Shown: in pieces, positions 10,500 to 18,751 of the stretch
Position numbering within the stretch: the stretch's first letter is position 1
How the letters are laid out: the number at the start of each line of letters is the position of its first letter
Assembly: GCF_023898865.1 (NCBI RefSeq)
Contig: NZ_JAGSOV010000021.1
Coordinates: 1 to 42,670, forward strand
Length of the DNA stretch: 42,670 nucleotides
Source of the DNA: Pseudonocardia humida
Lineage (GTDB): Bacteria > Actinomycetota > Actinomycetes > Mycobacteriales > Pseudonocardiaceae
Direction: 5' to 3'
Notes under the pieces: model-generated
Told to the model about the DNA's origin: nothing
The model's input: the letters and a program-made list of their open reading frames with translations, nothing else
The model's database searches: none
Position numbers and translations under genes: made by a program

Positions 10500-10973
10500 T
10501 CAGCTCCGGCGCGGCCCGGGCCGCCACACCACCAGCGCCTGCCGCCGGTCGACCGGCACCAGGTCGCGCCGGTAGGACGCGTGCACCGACGCCGCGGCGT
10601 GCTCGGCCGCCGTGTGCGCGGCCAGCAGCTCGTCGGCCATCTCGGCCAGGCGCGTGCGCAGCTCGTCGACCAGCTGCTCCAGCTCGATGATCCGCTTGAT
10701 GCCGGCGAGGTTGACGCCCTCCTCCTGGGAGAGCCGCTGCACCTCGCGCAGCAGGGCGATGTCGCGGGCCGAGTACCGCCGCCCGCCGCCGGGCGACCGG
10801 CCGGGGCTGACCAGCCCCAGCCGGTCGTAGCTGCGCAGCGTCTGGGCGTGCAGCCCGGCCAGCTCCGCGGCCACCGAGATCACGAAGATCGGCGTCTCGG
10901 CGGTGGCACCCGGGGGCAGCCCGACCCCGGCCGCCGGGCGGCCGGGGTCGGGCGTCGGGCGACCGGTCGTCAC
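10500..10973 (-). CDS. hspR: Heat-shock repressor HspR (MerR family)
   Basis: 157 residues from GTG 10973, whose GTGA overlaps the dnaJ stop codon (translational coupling). After a disordered N-terminus it has a MerR winged-helix domain (about 25-95): [43 protein letters not shown], then the HspR-type [14 protein letters not shown] and a coiled coil. By family it binds HAIR sequences, with DnaK as co-repressor. Such sites lie upstream of dnaK (two) and clpB (one), so the gene closes an autoregulatory loop as the last cistron of dnaK-grpE-dnaJ-hspR. Confidence 0.96.
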   Translation of the reverse strand: MTTGRPTPDPGRPAAGVGLPPGATAETPIFVISVAAELAGLHAQTLRSYDRLGLVSPGRSPGGGRRYSARDIALLREVQRLSQEEGVNLAGIKRIIELEQLVDELRTRLAEMADELLAAHTAAEHAAASVHASYRRDLVPVDRRQALVVWRPGPRRS

Positions 10974-12169
10974 CGGGCACCGCCGAGCAGGTCGGCCCGC
11001 GGGTCGTACGCCTTCGTCGCCTCGGCGTAGGACTGCAGGGCCGTGGTGGCCGCGTCGTCCAGCCGGCTGGGCACCGCCACCTCGACGGTGACCAGCAGGT
11101 CGCCCGGGTTGCCCGAGCGCTTCTGCACGCCGCGCCCGCGCACCCGGAAGGTGCGCCCGCTCGCCGTGCCCGGCGGGACCTTCAGCGACACCGTCGAGTC
11201 CAGCGTCGGCACCGTGATCGTGGTGCCGAGCACCAGCTCGGGGTAGGTGACCGGCACGGTGAGCGTCAGGTCGTCGGGGTTGCGCTCCGAGCGGCCGAAC
11301 AGCCGGTGCGGCTCGACGTGCACGCGCAGCAGCAGGTCGCCCGCCGGGCCGCCGGTCGGTCCCGGCTCGCCCTTGCCCTTGATCCTGATCTGCTGGCCGT
11401 CGGTGACCCCGGCCGGCACCCGCACGGTCAGCTTGCGGACCTGCGTGGTGACGCCCTCGCCGCGGCACTCCGGGCACGGGTCGTCGATCAGCCTGCCGGT
11501 GCCCCGGCAGTCCTGGCAGGGCTCCGAGAACGCGAACGCCCCCTGGCTGCGGCTGACCAGGCCCACCCCGGCGCACGTCGGGCACGTCCGCGGCGTGCTG
11601 CCGGGCCGGGCCCCGGTGCCGGCGCACCGCCGGCAGCGCGCGGGACCGGCCAGCCGCAGCTGGACCTCGGCCCCGCGCACGGCATCGGCGAACCCGATCC
11701 GCACCTCGTTCTCGATGTCGGCGCCGCGCTGCTGGGTGCGGGCACCGGCGGACCGCCCGGCGCCCGCACCGCGGCCGCCGAGGATGTCGCCGAACAGGTC
11801 GCCGAGGCCACCGCCGCCGGCACCGGCCCCGGTCCGCCCGAGCAGGTCGTTCAGGTCGAACCCCTGCCCGCCCGCACCGCCGCCGAAGCCGCCGGGGAAG
11901 CCCTGGCCGCCGCGGAACCCACCGGCACCGCCGGCGAACAGCGACCGGGTCTCGTCGTACTCCCGGCGCTTCTTGTCGTCCGAGAGCACGCCGTAGGCCT
12001 CGGACACGGACTTGAACCGCGCCTCGGCCCGGGCGTCGCCCGGGTTGGCGTCCGGGTGCAGCTCGCGGGCGAGCTTCCGGTACGCCTTCTTGATCTCGTC
12101 AGCCGACGCGCTCGAAGCGACGCCCAGCTCGCGGTAGAAGTCCTTCTCGATCCAGTCCCGCTGGGTCAC
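10970..12169 (-). CDS. dnaJ: Chaperone protein DnaJ (class A)
   Basis: 399 residues. GAGGAGG lies just before the GTG at 12169. It has a J domain (about 9-75) with HPD in [12 protein letters not shown], a Gly/Phe-rich linker (about 80-150), four zinc-binding CxxCxGxG-type repeats ([32 protein letters not shown]; about 175-240) and the C-terminal substrate-binding domain. It stimulates DnaK ATPase and delivers clients. The N-terminus [12 protein letters not shown] is of the actinobacterial DnaJ1 type, the copy that sits in the dnaK operon. It is 52 nt downstream of grpE and overlaps hspR by 4 nt. Confidence 0.97.
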   Translation of the reverse strand: MTQRDWIEKDFYRELGVASSASADEIKKAYRKLARELHPDANPGDARAEARFKSVSEAYGVLSDDKKRREYDETRSLFAGGAGGFRGGQGFPGGFGGGAGGQGFDLNDLLGRTGAGAGGGGLGDLFGDILGGRGAGAGRSAGARTQQRGADIENEVRIGFADAVRGAEVQLRLAGPARCRRCAGTGARPGSTPRTCPTCAGVGLVSRSQGAFAFSEPCQDCRGTGRLIDDPCPECRGEGVTTQVRKLTVRVPAGVTDGQQIRIKGKGEPGPTGGPAGDLLLRVHVEPHRLFGRSERNPDDLTLTVPVTYPELVLGTTITVPTLDSTVSLKVPPGTASGRTFRVRGRGVQKRSGNPGDLLVTVEVAVPSRLDDAATTALQSYAEATKAYDPRADLLGGAR

Positions 12170-12221
12170 TCCGCCTCCTCACGCAGTCCGACTCACGCGG
12201 TGGTCCGCACCGCCTGGCCCC

Positions 12222-12926
12222 TCAGTCCGCCAGGCGGTGCTTGCCCGACCCCTTCACACCGTCGACGTCGCCGTCGGGCTCCTCCGCCGTCCCGTCGTCG
12301 GGCCGGTCGGCCACCGTCACCATCGCCGGGCGGAGCACCCGGTCGGCGATGCGGTAGCCGCGGCGCAGCACCGACGACACGACGGTGACGGTGGGGCCGG
12401 GCTCGGAGCTGGCCTCGTGCTGCACGGCCTCGTGCACCGACGGGTCGAAGGGCTCGCCCTCCAACCCGAAGGCCTCCAGGCCCAGCTTCTGCACGACGGC
12501 CGTCAGCTTGTCGGCGACGGCCTTGAACGGGCCGGTCAGGTCGCCGTGCTGCTCGGCGCGGTCGACGTCGTCGAGCACGGTGAGCAGGTCGCCGACGAAC
12601 TGGACGCGGGCCCCGACCAGCACGGACTCGCGGTCGCGGTCGACGCGGCGGCGGTAGTTGGCGTACTCGGCGCTGAGCCGCTGCAGGTCGGCGGTGCGCT
12701 CCTCGAGCTGGGCGGCCAGCTCGGCCGCCGACGCGTCGTCCGCCCCGCCGTCGGGGGGCCCGCCCCGCCCCGCCCGGGCCGCGGCGGGGGCCGCGGCGGC
12801 GGCCCCCCGGGCCTCCCCGGTCACCGGGTCGATCCGCCTGCGGTCCCTGACCACGACCCGCTCGCCCTCGGCGGCGCCGTCCCCACCGCCGGCCGAGCGT
12901 TCGTTGCGATCGGTTGGGTGGGTCAC
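12222..12926 (-). CDS. grpE: Nucleotide exchange factor GrpE
   Basis: 234 residues from GTG 12926, which overlaps the dnaK stop by 4 nt (GTGA). The Ala/Gly-rich disordered N-terminal 75 residues are long for GrpE. They are followed by the dimerising coiled coil ([30 protein letters not shown]) and the beta domain with [12 protein letters not shown]...[23 protein letters not shown], the family signature. It releases ADP from DnaK. The acidic C-terminal tail is typical of actinomycetes. Confidence 0.97.
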   Translation of the reverse strand: MTHPTDRNERSAGGGDGAAEGERVVVRDRRRIDPVTGEARGAAAAAPAAARAGRGGPPDGGADDASAAELAAQLEERTADLQRLSAEYANYRRRVDRDRESVLVGARVQFVGDLLTVLDDVDRAEQHGDLTGPFKAVADKLTAVVQKLGLEAFGLEGEPFDPSVHEAVQHEASSEPGPTVTVVSSVLRRGYRIADRVLRPAMVTVADRPDDGTAEEPDGDVDGVKGSGKHRLAD

Positions 12927-14770
12927 TTGCGGTCCTTCTCCTCGTCGACGATCTCCGCGTCGACCACGTCGTCGCCCTGGTCCTGGGCCTGCTGGTCACC
13001 ACCGGGCTGGCCGGGGGCACCCTCGGGCTGCTGCTGGTAGAGCGCCGAGCCCATCTTCTGGGACTCGGTGGCCAGCCGCTCCATCGCCGACTTGATGGTG
13101 GCGGTGTCGGTGCCCTTGAGGGCCTCCTGGGCGTCGGTCAGCGCGCTCTGCACGTCGGACTTGACGTCGGCCGGCAGCTTCTCGTCGTTGTCCTTGACGA
13201 ACTTCTCGGTCTGGTAGACCAGCGACTCGGCCTGGTTGCGGACCTCGGCCTCCTCGCGGCGGCGCTTGTCCTCCTCGGCGTGCTGCTCGGCCTCGCGCAT
13301 CATCCGGTCGATCTCGTCCTTGCCCAGGGCGGAACCACCGGTGATCTGCATGGCCTGGCTCTTGCCGGTGCCCATGTCCTTCGCCGAGACGTTCACGATG
13401 CCGTTGGCGTCGATGTCGAAGGAGACCTCGATCTGCGGCACGCCCCGCGGGGCGGGCGGCAGGCCGGTCAGCTCGAACATGCCGAGCTTCTTGTTGTAGG
13501 CCGCGATCTCGCGCTCGCCCTGGAAGACCTGGATCTGCACCGAGGGCTGGTTGTCGTCCGCGGTGGTGAAGATCTCCGAGCGCTTGGTCGGGATCGTGGT
13601 GTTGCGCTCGATCAGCTTGGTCATCACGCCGCCCTTGGTCTCGATGCCCAGGGACAGCGGGGTGACGTCGAGCAGCAGGACGTCCTTGACCTCACCGCGC
13701 AGCACACCGGCCTGCAGGGCGGCGCCCACGGCGACGACCTCGTCCGGGTTGACGCCCTTGTTGGGCTCCTTGCCGCCGGTCAGCTCGCGCACCAGGTCGG
13801 TGACCGCGGGCATGCGGGTGGAACCACCCACCAGGACCACGTGGTCGATCTGGCCGACCGAGATGCCGGCGTCCTTGATGACTTGGTTGAACGGGTTGCG
13901 GGTGCGGTCGAGCAGGTCGGAGGTGATCCGCTGGAACTCCGCCCGGGACAGCGTCTCGTCCAGGAACAGCGGGTTCTTGTCCGCGTCGACCGTGATGTAG
14001 GGCAGGTTGATCGTCGCCGTGGTCTGGCTGGACAGCTCGATCTTGGCCTTCTCCGCGGCCTCGCGCAGGCGCTGCATGGCCATCTTGTCGCGGGTCAGGT
14101 CGATGCCCTGGGAGCTCTTGAACTTCTCGACCAGCCAGCCGATGACGCGCTCGTCCCAGTCGTCGCCACCGAGGTGGTTGTCACCGTTGGTCGCCTTGAC
14201 CTCGACCACGCCCTCGCCGATCTCCAGCAGGGACACGTCGAACGTGCCGCCACCGAGGTCGAACACCAGGATGGTCTGGTCCTTGTCGCCCTTGTCGAGC
14301 CCGTAGGCCAACGCGGCCGCGGTGGGCTCGTTGACGATGCGCAGGACGTTCAGCCCCGCGATCTGCCCGGCCTCCTTGGTGGCCTGGCGCTGCGAGTCCT
14401 CGAAGTACGCCGGCACGGTGATGACCGCGTCGGTGATCTCCTCACCGAGGTAGGCCTCGGCGTCGCGCTTGAGCTTCTGCAGCACCCGCGCCGAGATCTC
14501 CTGCGCCGAGTACTTCTTGCCGTCGATGTCCTCGGTGGCCCAGCTCGAACCGATGTGCCGCTTGACCGACCGGATGGTGCGGTCGACGTTGGTGACGGCC
14601 TGGTTCTTCGCCGACTGCCCGACCAGCACCTCGCCGTTGCGCGCGAAGGCGACGACCGACGGGGTGGTGCGAGCACCCTCCGAGTTCGCGATGACCGTCG
14701 GCTCGCCGCCTTCGAGGACGGCGACGACCGAGTTGGTGGTCCCGAGGTCGATACCGACCGCACGAGCCAT
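12923..14770 (-). CDS. dnaK: Chaperone protein DnaK (Hsp70)
   Basis: 615 residues starting [22 protein letters not shown]. This ATG (14770) has AGGA about 6 nt upstream; an in-frame start at 14818 would place a HAIR operator inside the gene and is rejected. The ATPase domain carries the Hsp70 signatures [22 protein letters not shown] and [13 protein letters not shown]. The substrate-binding domain begins near [17 protein letters not shown], and the lid ends in an acidic tail ([13 protein letters not shown]). First gene of dnaK-grpE-dnaJ-hspR. Two HAIR sites upstream indicate HspR repression. Confidence 0.99.
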   Translation of the reverse strand: MARAVGIDLGTTNSVVAVLEGGEPTVIANSEGARTTPSVVAFARNGEVLVGQSAKNQAVTNVDRTIRSVKRHIGSSWATEDIDGKKYSAQEISARVLQKLKRDAEAYLGEEITDAVITVPAYFEDSQRQATKEAGQIAGLNVLRIVNEPTAAALAYGLDKGDKDQTILVFDLGGGTFDVSLLEIGEGVVEVKATNGDNHLGGDDWDERVIGWLVEKFKSSQGIDLTRDKMAMQRLREAAEKAKIELSSQTTATINLPYITVDADKNPLFLDETLSRAEFQRITSDLLDRTRNPFNQVIKDAGISVGQIDHVVLVGGSTRMPAVTDLVRELTGGKEPNKGVNPDEVVAVGAALQAGVLRGEVKDVLLLDVTPLSLGIETKGGVMTKLIERNTTIPTKRSEIFTTADDNQPSVQIQVFQGEREIAAYNKKLGMFELTGLPPAPRGVPQIEVSFDIDANGIVNVSAKDMGTGKSQAMQITGGSALGKDEIDRMMREAEQHAEEDKRRREEAEVRNQAESLVYQTEKFVKDNDEKLPADVKSDVQSALTDAQEALKGTDTATIKSAMERLATESQKMGSALYQQQPEGAPGQPGGDQQAQDQGDDVVDAEIVDEEKDRK

Positions 14771-14789
14771 TGTGGTTCCTCCGATGGAG

Positions 14790-14810
14790 CTTGAGTTCAG
14801 GTCGCTCAAG
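14790..14810. promoter_or_regulatory. HAIR operator 1 upstream of dnaK
   Basis: CTTGAGT-N7-GCTCAAG matches the HAIR consensus at 13 of 14 positions. It lies 20 nt upstream of the dnaK ATG, in the leader or promoter. Confidence 0.92.
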
Positions 14811-14844
14811 TTTGGCACGTCCCAGCTCGGGCTCTGGATCCACC

Positions 14845-14865
14845 CTTGAGCCGGGTCCGCTCAAC
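14845..14865. promoter_or_regulatory. HAIR operator 2 upstream of dnaK
   Basis: CTTGAGC-N7-GCTCAAC is a second HspR-type inverted repeat, 55 nt from the first. Tandem HAIR sites at dnaK promoters are known from Streptomyces. Confidence 0.85.
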
Positions 14866-15005
14866 TTGCTCACCTCGCCCAACGCGCCACCCCCCGCCCG
14901 TGTTCCCGGCGCCGTGGATCTCTCGGCGTCGACCCCTGAGCTCCAGCTCACAGCGCTTCTCGCGCCCTGGCCGGCAGAGCGGCTCCGTCACGCTCAACTG
15001 GCGAG

Positions 15006-15049
15006 AGCGACTCTCGTCCCGTCAGGTGGCGGGAAAGCGACTCTCGTCC
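15006..15049. repeat. 14-bp direct repeat pair
   Basis: AGCGACTCTCGTCC occurs at 15006-15019 and again at 15036-15049, exactly 30 nt apart. It is not inside a recognisable gene. Confidence 0.7.
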
Positions 15050-15101
15050 GGTTCACGGGGGCGGCGGCGCAGCACAATGGGGTCTTCGCAGGACGGGCGT
15101 G

Positions 15102-15153
15102 GTCCTCGCAGCTTCCGCGCGCCCTGCGCGGACGCTGCCCGCTCTGCGAGGAC
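15102..15153. repeat. Nested inverted repeat
   Basis: Outer arms GTCCTCGCAG (15102-15111) and CTGCGAGGAC (15144-15153) are perfect complements. An inner hairpin CCGCGC-gccct-GCGCGG (15115-15131) sits between them. It could be a structured RNA, a terminator or a repeat element. Confidence 0.6.
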
Positions 15154-15490
15154 GCACCGAAGCCCCGAGGACCCGGCGACGACGCCGCTTCTCCCCCCGA
15201 GGCCCCTGCTCGATCTGAGGTCGCTCGCCGCGTAGGCGCCGCCGGAGGCGCTCTTCACCCCGTCAGTGATCCACGCCGCTCGTCCGAGGCTGGGCACGCC
15301 GCCCGGCAACGTTCCTGCTTACCGAGGGCGTCCGCGCGCGCCCGCTCCGATGGAAGAGCTCGTCGGAGGGAGGGGAAGTGCGCCTCCGGCGGGGGCCTCG
15401 GCTCGAGCAGGGGGGTCGAAGTGCCCCGGCGGGGGTTGCCGGGGAGATGGCGGTCCCGGTGGGTCCCGGGGCACCGCGCGCACCGTGTCT

Positions 15491-15538
15491 CCACCGCGCA
15501 CATGTTCTGACGTGTGCGCGGTGGAGAGTAGGTGCGCG
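15491..15538. repeat. Palindromic intergenic repeat, copy 2
   Basis: Arms CCACCGCGCACATG (15491-15504) and CGTGTGCGCGGTGG (15511-15524) pair at 13 of 14 positions around a 6-nt loop. AGTAGGTGCGCGCG follows. It shares layout and about 80 percent of bases with 5276-5323. Confidence 0.7.
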
Positions 15539-15616
15539 CGGTGGCGGCTGGGTGCGCGGTCGGGCCAACGGGCGTGGGGGCGCGGTGGTGTGCGGGGCGG
15601 CCGTGGAGGCCCGCCG

Positions 15617-16159
15617 TCACCGGCCCCGCTTGCGGGGCTTCCCCGGCTCCGGCCCACCCAGCGGGGCCGCGGGTCGCGGTTCCACCCGGCCCGCCGACGC
15701 CGGTGGCAGGGGGTCGTCCACGGGGGCCAGGACGCGGTGGCGGGCGGCGTCGTCGACGGGCTCGTCGGTTTGCGCCTCGCGGTACTCGAGTTGGCCGTCG
15801 GGGCCGAGTTCGGCGACGTAGCCCGCGGCCATCGCCTGCTGCTCGTCGAGGTCGACGAGGACCTCCCAGCGGCAGGGGGTGACCTTGTAGTCGGGCCAGT
15901 CGAGGTGGCCGTAGGCGTCGTGCAGGTCGGCGAGCAGGCCGACGAAGACCTGCTGCCAGCGCAGCGGCATGGACTGCGCCAGCGAGCGCGGGACCACGAG
16001 GTGGTCCAGGGTCGCGCCGGGGACCGGGCGGTCGAGGTAGTCCCGCACGGGGGTGGTGGAGGCGGGGACCACGGGTTCGGACGGCAATTGCGGCTCCTGC
16101 TGCTTCCTGCTGCGTGTCCTGCTGCTGCCTGGCACGGGGGACCCTGCCGATACTCCCAC
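15617..16159 (-). CDS. Unknown protein, last gene of the secretion-like operon
   Basis: 180 residues from GTG 16159. This start lacks a clear ribosome site, and an internal GTG at 16072 is an alternative. No signal peptide or membrane helix is visible. The centre (about 35-140) is compact: VRDYLDRPVPGATLDHLVVPRSLAQSMPLRWQQVFVGLL, then LHDAYGHLDWPDYKVTP, and a basic Pro-rich C-terminus ends in GKPRKRGR. I do not recognise the family. It follows the VirB8-like gene by 45 nt on the same strand, so it is probably a cytoplasmic partner of that machinery. Confidence 0.7.
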   Translation of the reverse strand: MGVSAGSPVPGSSRTRSRKQQEPQLPSEPVVPASTTPVRDYLDRPVPGATLDHLVVPRSLAQSMPLRWQQVFVGLLADLHDAYGHLDWPDYKVTPCRWEVLVDLDEQQAMAAGYVAELGPDGQLEYREAQTDEPVDDAARHRVLAPVDDPLPPASAGRVEPRPAAPLGGPEPGKPRKRGR

Positions 16160-16204
16160 GCGCGCCGCGGGCCCCGACCGGGCTCGGGCCCGGGCCGGGT
16201 CCGG

Positions 16205-16795
16205 TCAGACCCGGTCGTACCCGGCGACCCGCCAGCCGGACTCGGTGTCGACGACCAGCACGCGCAGGGTGACCGCGTCGGTGGGCACCTCCACCTGCAC
16301 GTTCCGCTCGGCGACCCGCACCGGGGACGGGTCGCCGGTGACCCGCGTGGCCGGGATGTTCTCCGGGTCGACGCCGGAGAGCACGCCCAGGTACTCCTCG
16401 GTCGTCAGGGGGCGCAGGCCGTCGAGCCACACCCGGGCCGGAGTGCCCTCGTCGGGTCGCACCCACGCCTTCGCCCACCGCTCGGCGGCGTCCAGCGCCT
16501 CGGGCGGGACCTGCGACAGCGGCAGCGGCGACACCGCCGACGACGAAGGGCCGGTGCCCGGTGTCGAGCGCGGGGTCCCGGCCGACGGGTTCGCTCCCGC
16601 CGACGGCCTGGCCGTCGGCGAGGTGAGCGGGGTGGCGGGCTCGGGGCCCCGGAGGTAGCCCAGCCCGACGGTCACGCCGACCGCCACGAGCAGCACCACG
16701 ACCACGACTGACGCCAGTCGGGCCGGTGAGCGCAGCGGCCACTGCCAGATCGCGCGGTAGGCGGCGGACCGGCCGCGCGGGGTCCTGATCGGCAC
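16205..16795 (-). CDS. VirB8/TcpC-like single-pass membrane protein
   Basis: 196 residues: a basic cytoplasmic N-terminus, one membrane helix (about 28-50, SVVVVVLLVAVGVTVGLGYL), a Pro/Ser/Thr-rich spacer (about 52-95) and an extracytoplasmic domain of about 100 residues (LDAAERWAKAWVR ... VTLRVLVVDTESGWRVAGYDRV). Its size and sequence pattern look like the NTF2-like fold of VirB8/TcpC conjugation proteins. The assignment rests on topology and context, not on a diagnostic motif. It lies 27 nt downstream of the VirB6-like gene. Confidence 0.7.
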   Translation of the reverse strand: MPIRTPRGRSAAYRAIWQWPLRSPARLASVVVVVLLVAVGVTVGLGYLRGPEPATPLTSPTARPSAGANPSAGTPRSTPGTGPSSSAVSPLPLSQVPPEALDAAERWAKAWVRPDEGTPARVWLDGLRPLTTEEYLGVLSGVDPENIPATRVTGDPSPVRVAERNVQVEVPTDAVTLRVLVVDTESGWRVAGYDRV

Positions 16796-16822
16796 CGGGG
16801 TTCCTCGTCGGGATGGGGGCGT

Positions 16823-18751
16823 CTACTCGGGGCGGTAGGACGTCGGGCTGTAGGCCGACTGCGTGGTGCGCGGCCGGTAGATGCGGTACACCGGCACCCC
16901 GTCGACCAGTTCGGCCTGCACCGGGCGCGCTCCGCCCGGGCGCAGCGGCACCGCGTCCGGGCGGCGGTAGATGACCCGGTCGTCGACCTCGGCCGGGTCG
17001 TAGGCGCCGGGGTTGCCGCCACCGCCACCCGCCCCGATCCCGCCGCCCCCGCTGGGGAGGGCGGGGCGCCGGGCGGCCGGCACCGGGACGGGCGCGGACA
17101 TCTGCTCGACCTCGGTGCGCTGCACGGGCCGGCGCTGCGGCGGCACGCGGGCGGCGCCCGCCGCGGCCTCGGGGCGGTGGCTGTCGGGGTCGTCCGCCCC
17201 ACCGGCGCCCGAGCGGCGCTCGTCCCACCAGCGGCTCTGCCGGTCCTCCGGCGGGCCGCCGCGCATCCGCTGCCAGACCCGGCCCATCGGCCCGGAGCCC
17301 GCGCCGGGCACGATGCCGCCGAACGACTCGCGGGTAAGCGAGACCATAGACACGAGCCGGCGGAACGGCCGGGCGACCGCCCACAGCACCACCGTGACCA
17401 CGCCGGTGACCAGCAGGGCCAGCCAGAGGTCGATGCCGGACCCCGGCCGGAACAGCGAGACCACCAGCAGCGCGTGCAGCCCGGCCAGCGCGCCGACGAT
17501 CAGCGCGTTGACGATGGCCGCGCCGGCCACGCGCAGCAGCGCGGGCAGCACGTCCGGCTTCAGGATCGCCACCACGGCGACGGCGGGCGCGGTCATCACC
17601 AGCAGCCGCAGGATCAGCATCGCCACCAGCACCAGCACCTTGCTCAGCAGCTGGAACAGCGCGATGCACAGGGCCTGCACGACGGCCAGCGCGCCGGCGC
17701 CGACCCGGCTGCCCGACACCCCCTGGAAGTACGGGTAGCGGTCGCCCATGCGCTCGCCGATGGCGGCGAAGTCGGCCTTCTTCTGCTCGGCCAGCTCCGG
17801 CGTGGCCAGGTTCTCGGCCACCTCCGGCTTGGTGAAGGTCTGCGCGCGCAGCAGGTCGCGGCCCAGCTCCTGGGCCTGCGGGACGTCCGGGGCGCCGAAC
17901 TCGCCGCGCAGCCAGTTCTGGTAGATCACCTGGTCGACAAGCACCGTCGGCAGGGTGTCGCGGTTGCCGAGGCCGACCTGGCCGAGGAAGCCCTCCTGCA
18001 TCTGGGTGACGCCGTCGAGCAGGAGCGGGTCGGCCGCCTTCGCCCAGTCGATCGGGGCCAGGTAGGCCGCAGACCCGACGACCAGCGCGGCCACGCCGAA
18101 CGCCGCGCGTTGGGCCTGCCTGGCCAGATCGCCGCGCAGGGCGAAGACGAGCAGCACCACCGCGAGCAGCAGCAGCGCCGGGCCGATCCAGTTGCTGAAG
18201 ACCGCGTCGTACATGGCCCGGGTGCCGTCGCCGATCAGACCGTCCAGCGGGCTGAGCAGCTCGCCGCCGTCGGCGATGAGGTAGTGCGCCCAGTTGACGC
18301 CGCCGACGGCGAACTTGGCGACGTTGAACGTCTGGTTGCCCAGCCAGGTGTCGGTGGTCGACGCCGGGTTGAACACGGCGCTGCCCGCGCAGCCGAGGTC
18401 GTAGTTGTGCCAGATCAGGCCCGCGTAGCCGACCTCGTCGTAGACGCTGCCGGGTTCGCCAACCCCGTACGTCGGCGGATCGAGGGAGCCGACCAGGCCG
18501 GTGCCGGGGCGGTCGGGCTCGGGGGACTCCTTGCAGGAGAACGGCTGGGCCATGGCCGTCGAGCCGAGCAGGACCGACCCGCCGACCATGCCGATCACCA
18601 CGAGGACGGCCGGCCAGCGGCGCCGGTGCACGACCCCGGACGCCGCGTCGCGGGCCCGACGCCGCTTGCGCGCGGCGACCAGCACCGCGGCGAGCACCAC
18701 GAGCACGGCGGGCAGCCACCCGGCGACCGCCGACGGGCCATCCGGGATCAC
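16823..18751 (-). CDS. Polytopic VirB6/TrbL-like membrane protein
   Basis: 642 residues. The GTG start overlaps the VirB4-like stop by 4 nt. Two N-terminal hydrophobic segments (about 10-27 and 45-65) lead to an extracytoplasmic region with paired Cys (FSCKESPEP and DLGCAGSAVF). About six further helices follow between residues 190 and 465, including a cluster at 355-440 (LCIALFQLLSKVLVLVAMLILRLLVMTAPAVAVVA), as in VirB6/TrbL channel components. The last 170 residues are cytoplasmic, Pro/Gly/Arg-rich and disordered. By analogy it would form the inner-membrane channel of the machinery. Confidence 0.78.
   Translation of the reverse strand: MIPDGPSAVAGWLPAVLVVLAAVLVAARKRRRARDAASGVVHRRRWPAVLVVIGMVGGSVLLGSTAMAQPFSCKESPEPDRPGTGLVGSLDPPTYGVGEPGSVYDEVGYAGLIWHNYDLGCAGSAVFNPASTTDTWLGNQTFNVAKFAVGGVNWAHYLIADGGELLSPLDGLIGDGTRAMYDAVFSNWIGPALLLLAVVLLVFALRGDLARQAQRAAFGVAALVVGSAAYLAPIDWAKAADPLLLDGVTQMQEGFLGQVGLGNRDTLPTVLVDQVIYQNWLRGEFGAPDVPQAQELGRDLLRAQTFTKPEVAENLATPELAEQKKADFAAIGERMGDRYPYFQGVSGSRVGAGALAVVQALCIALFQLLSKVLVLVAMLILRLLVMTAPAVAVVAILKPDVLPALLRVAGAAIVNALIVGALAGLHALLVVSLFRPGSGIDLWLALLVTGVVTVVLWAVARPFRRLVSMVSLTRESFGGIVPGAGSGPMGRVWQRMRGGPPEDRQSRWWDERRSGAGGADDPDSHRPEAAAGAARVPPQRRPVQRTEVEQMSAPVPVPAARRPALPSGGGGIGAGGGGGNPGAYDPAEVDDRVIYRRPDAVPLRPGGARPVQAELVDGVPVYRIYRPRTTQSAYSPTSYRPE

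Larger units (their letters stand above)
14871..15616. other. Gene-free region rich in repeats and hairpins
   Basis: About 750 nt between the dnaK promoter and the 3' end of the secretion-like operon. The open frames here have no recognisable protein features. It contains a 14-bp direct repeat (15006-15019 and 15036-15049), a nested inverted repeat (15102-15153) and copy 2 of the palindromic repeat (15491-15538). Confidence 0.6.

Noticed and set aside
12760..12800. GC-only stretch with CCGCGG/GGGGCC symmetry inside grpE
   Set aside because: It encodes the low-complexity Ala/Gly/Pro N-terminus of GrpE. The symmetry follows from composition.
12914..14794. 626-codon open frame antisense to dnaK
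   Set aside because: Shadow of DnaK, with Val/Leu/Asp-rich filler sequence and no ribosome site.
14771..14818. N-terminal extension of DnaK to an in-frame start at 14818
   Set aside because: It would put a HAIR operator inside the coding sequence. The ATG at 14770 has a ribosome site and gives the canonical N-terminus.
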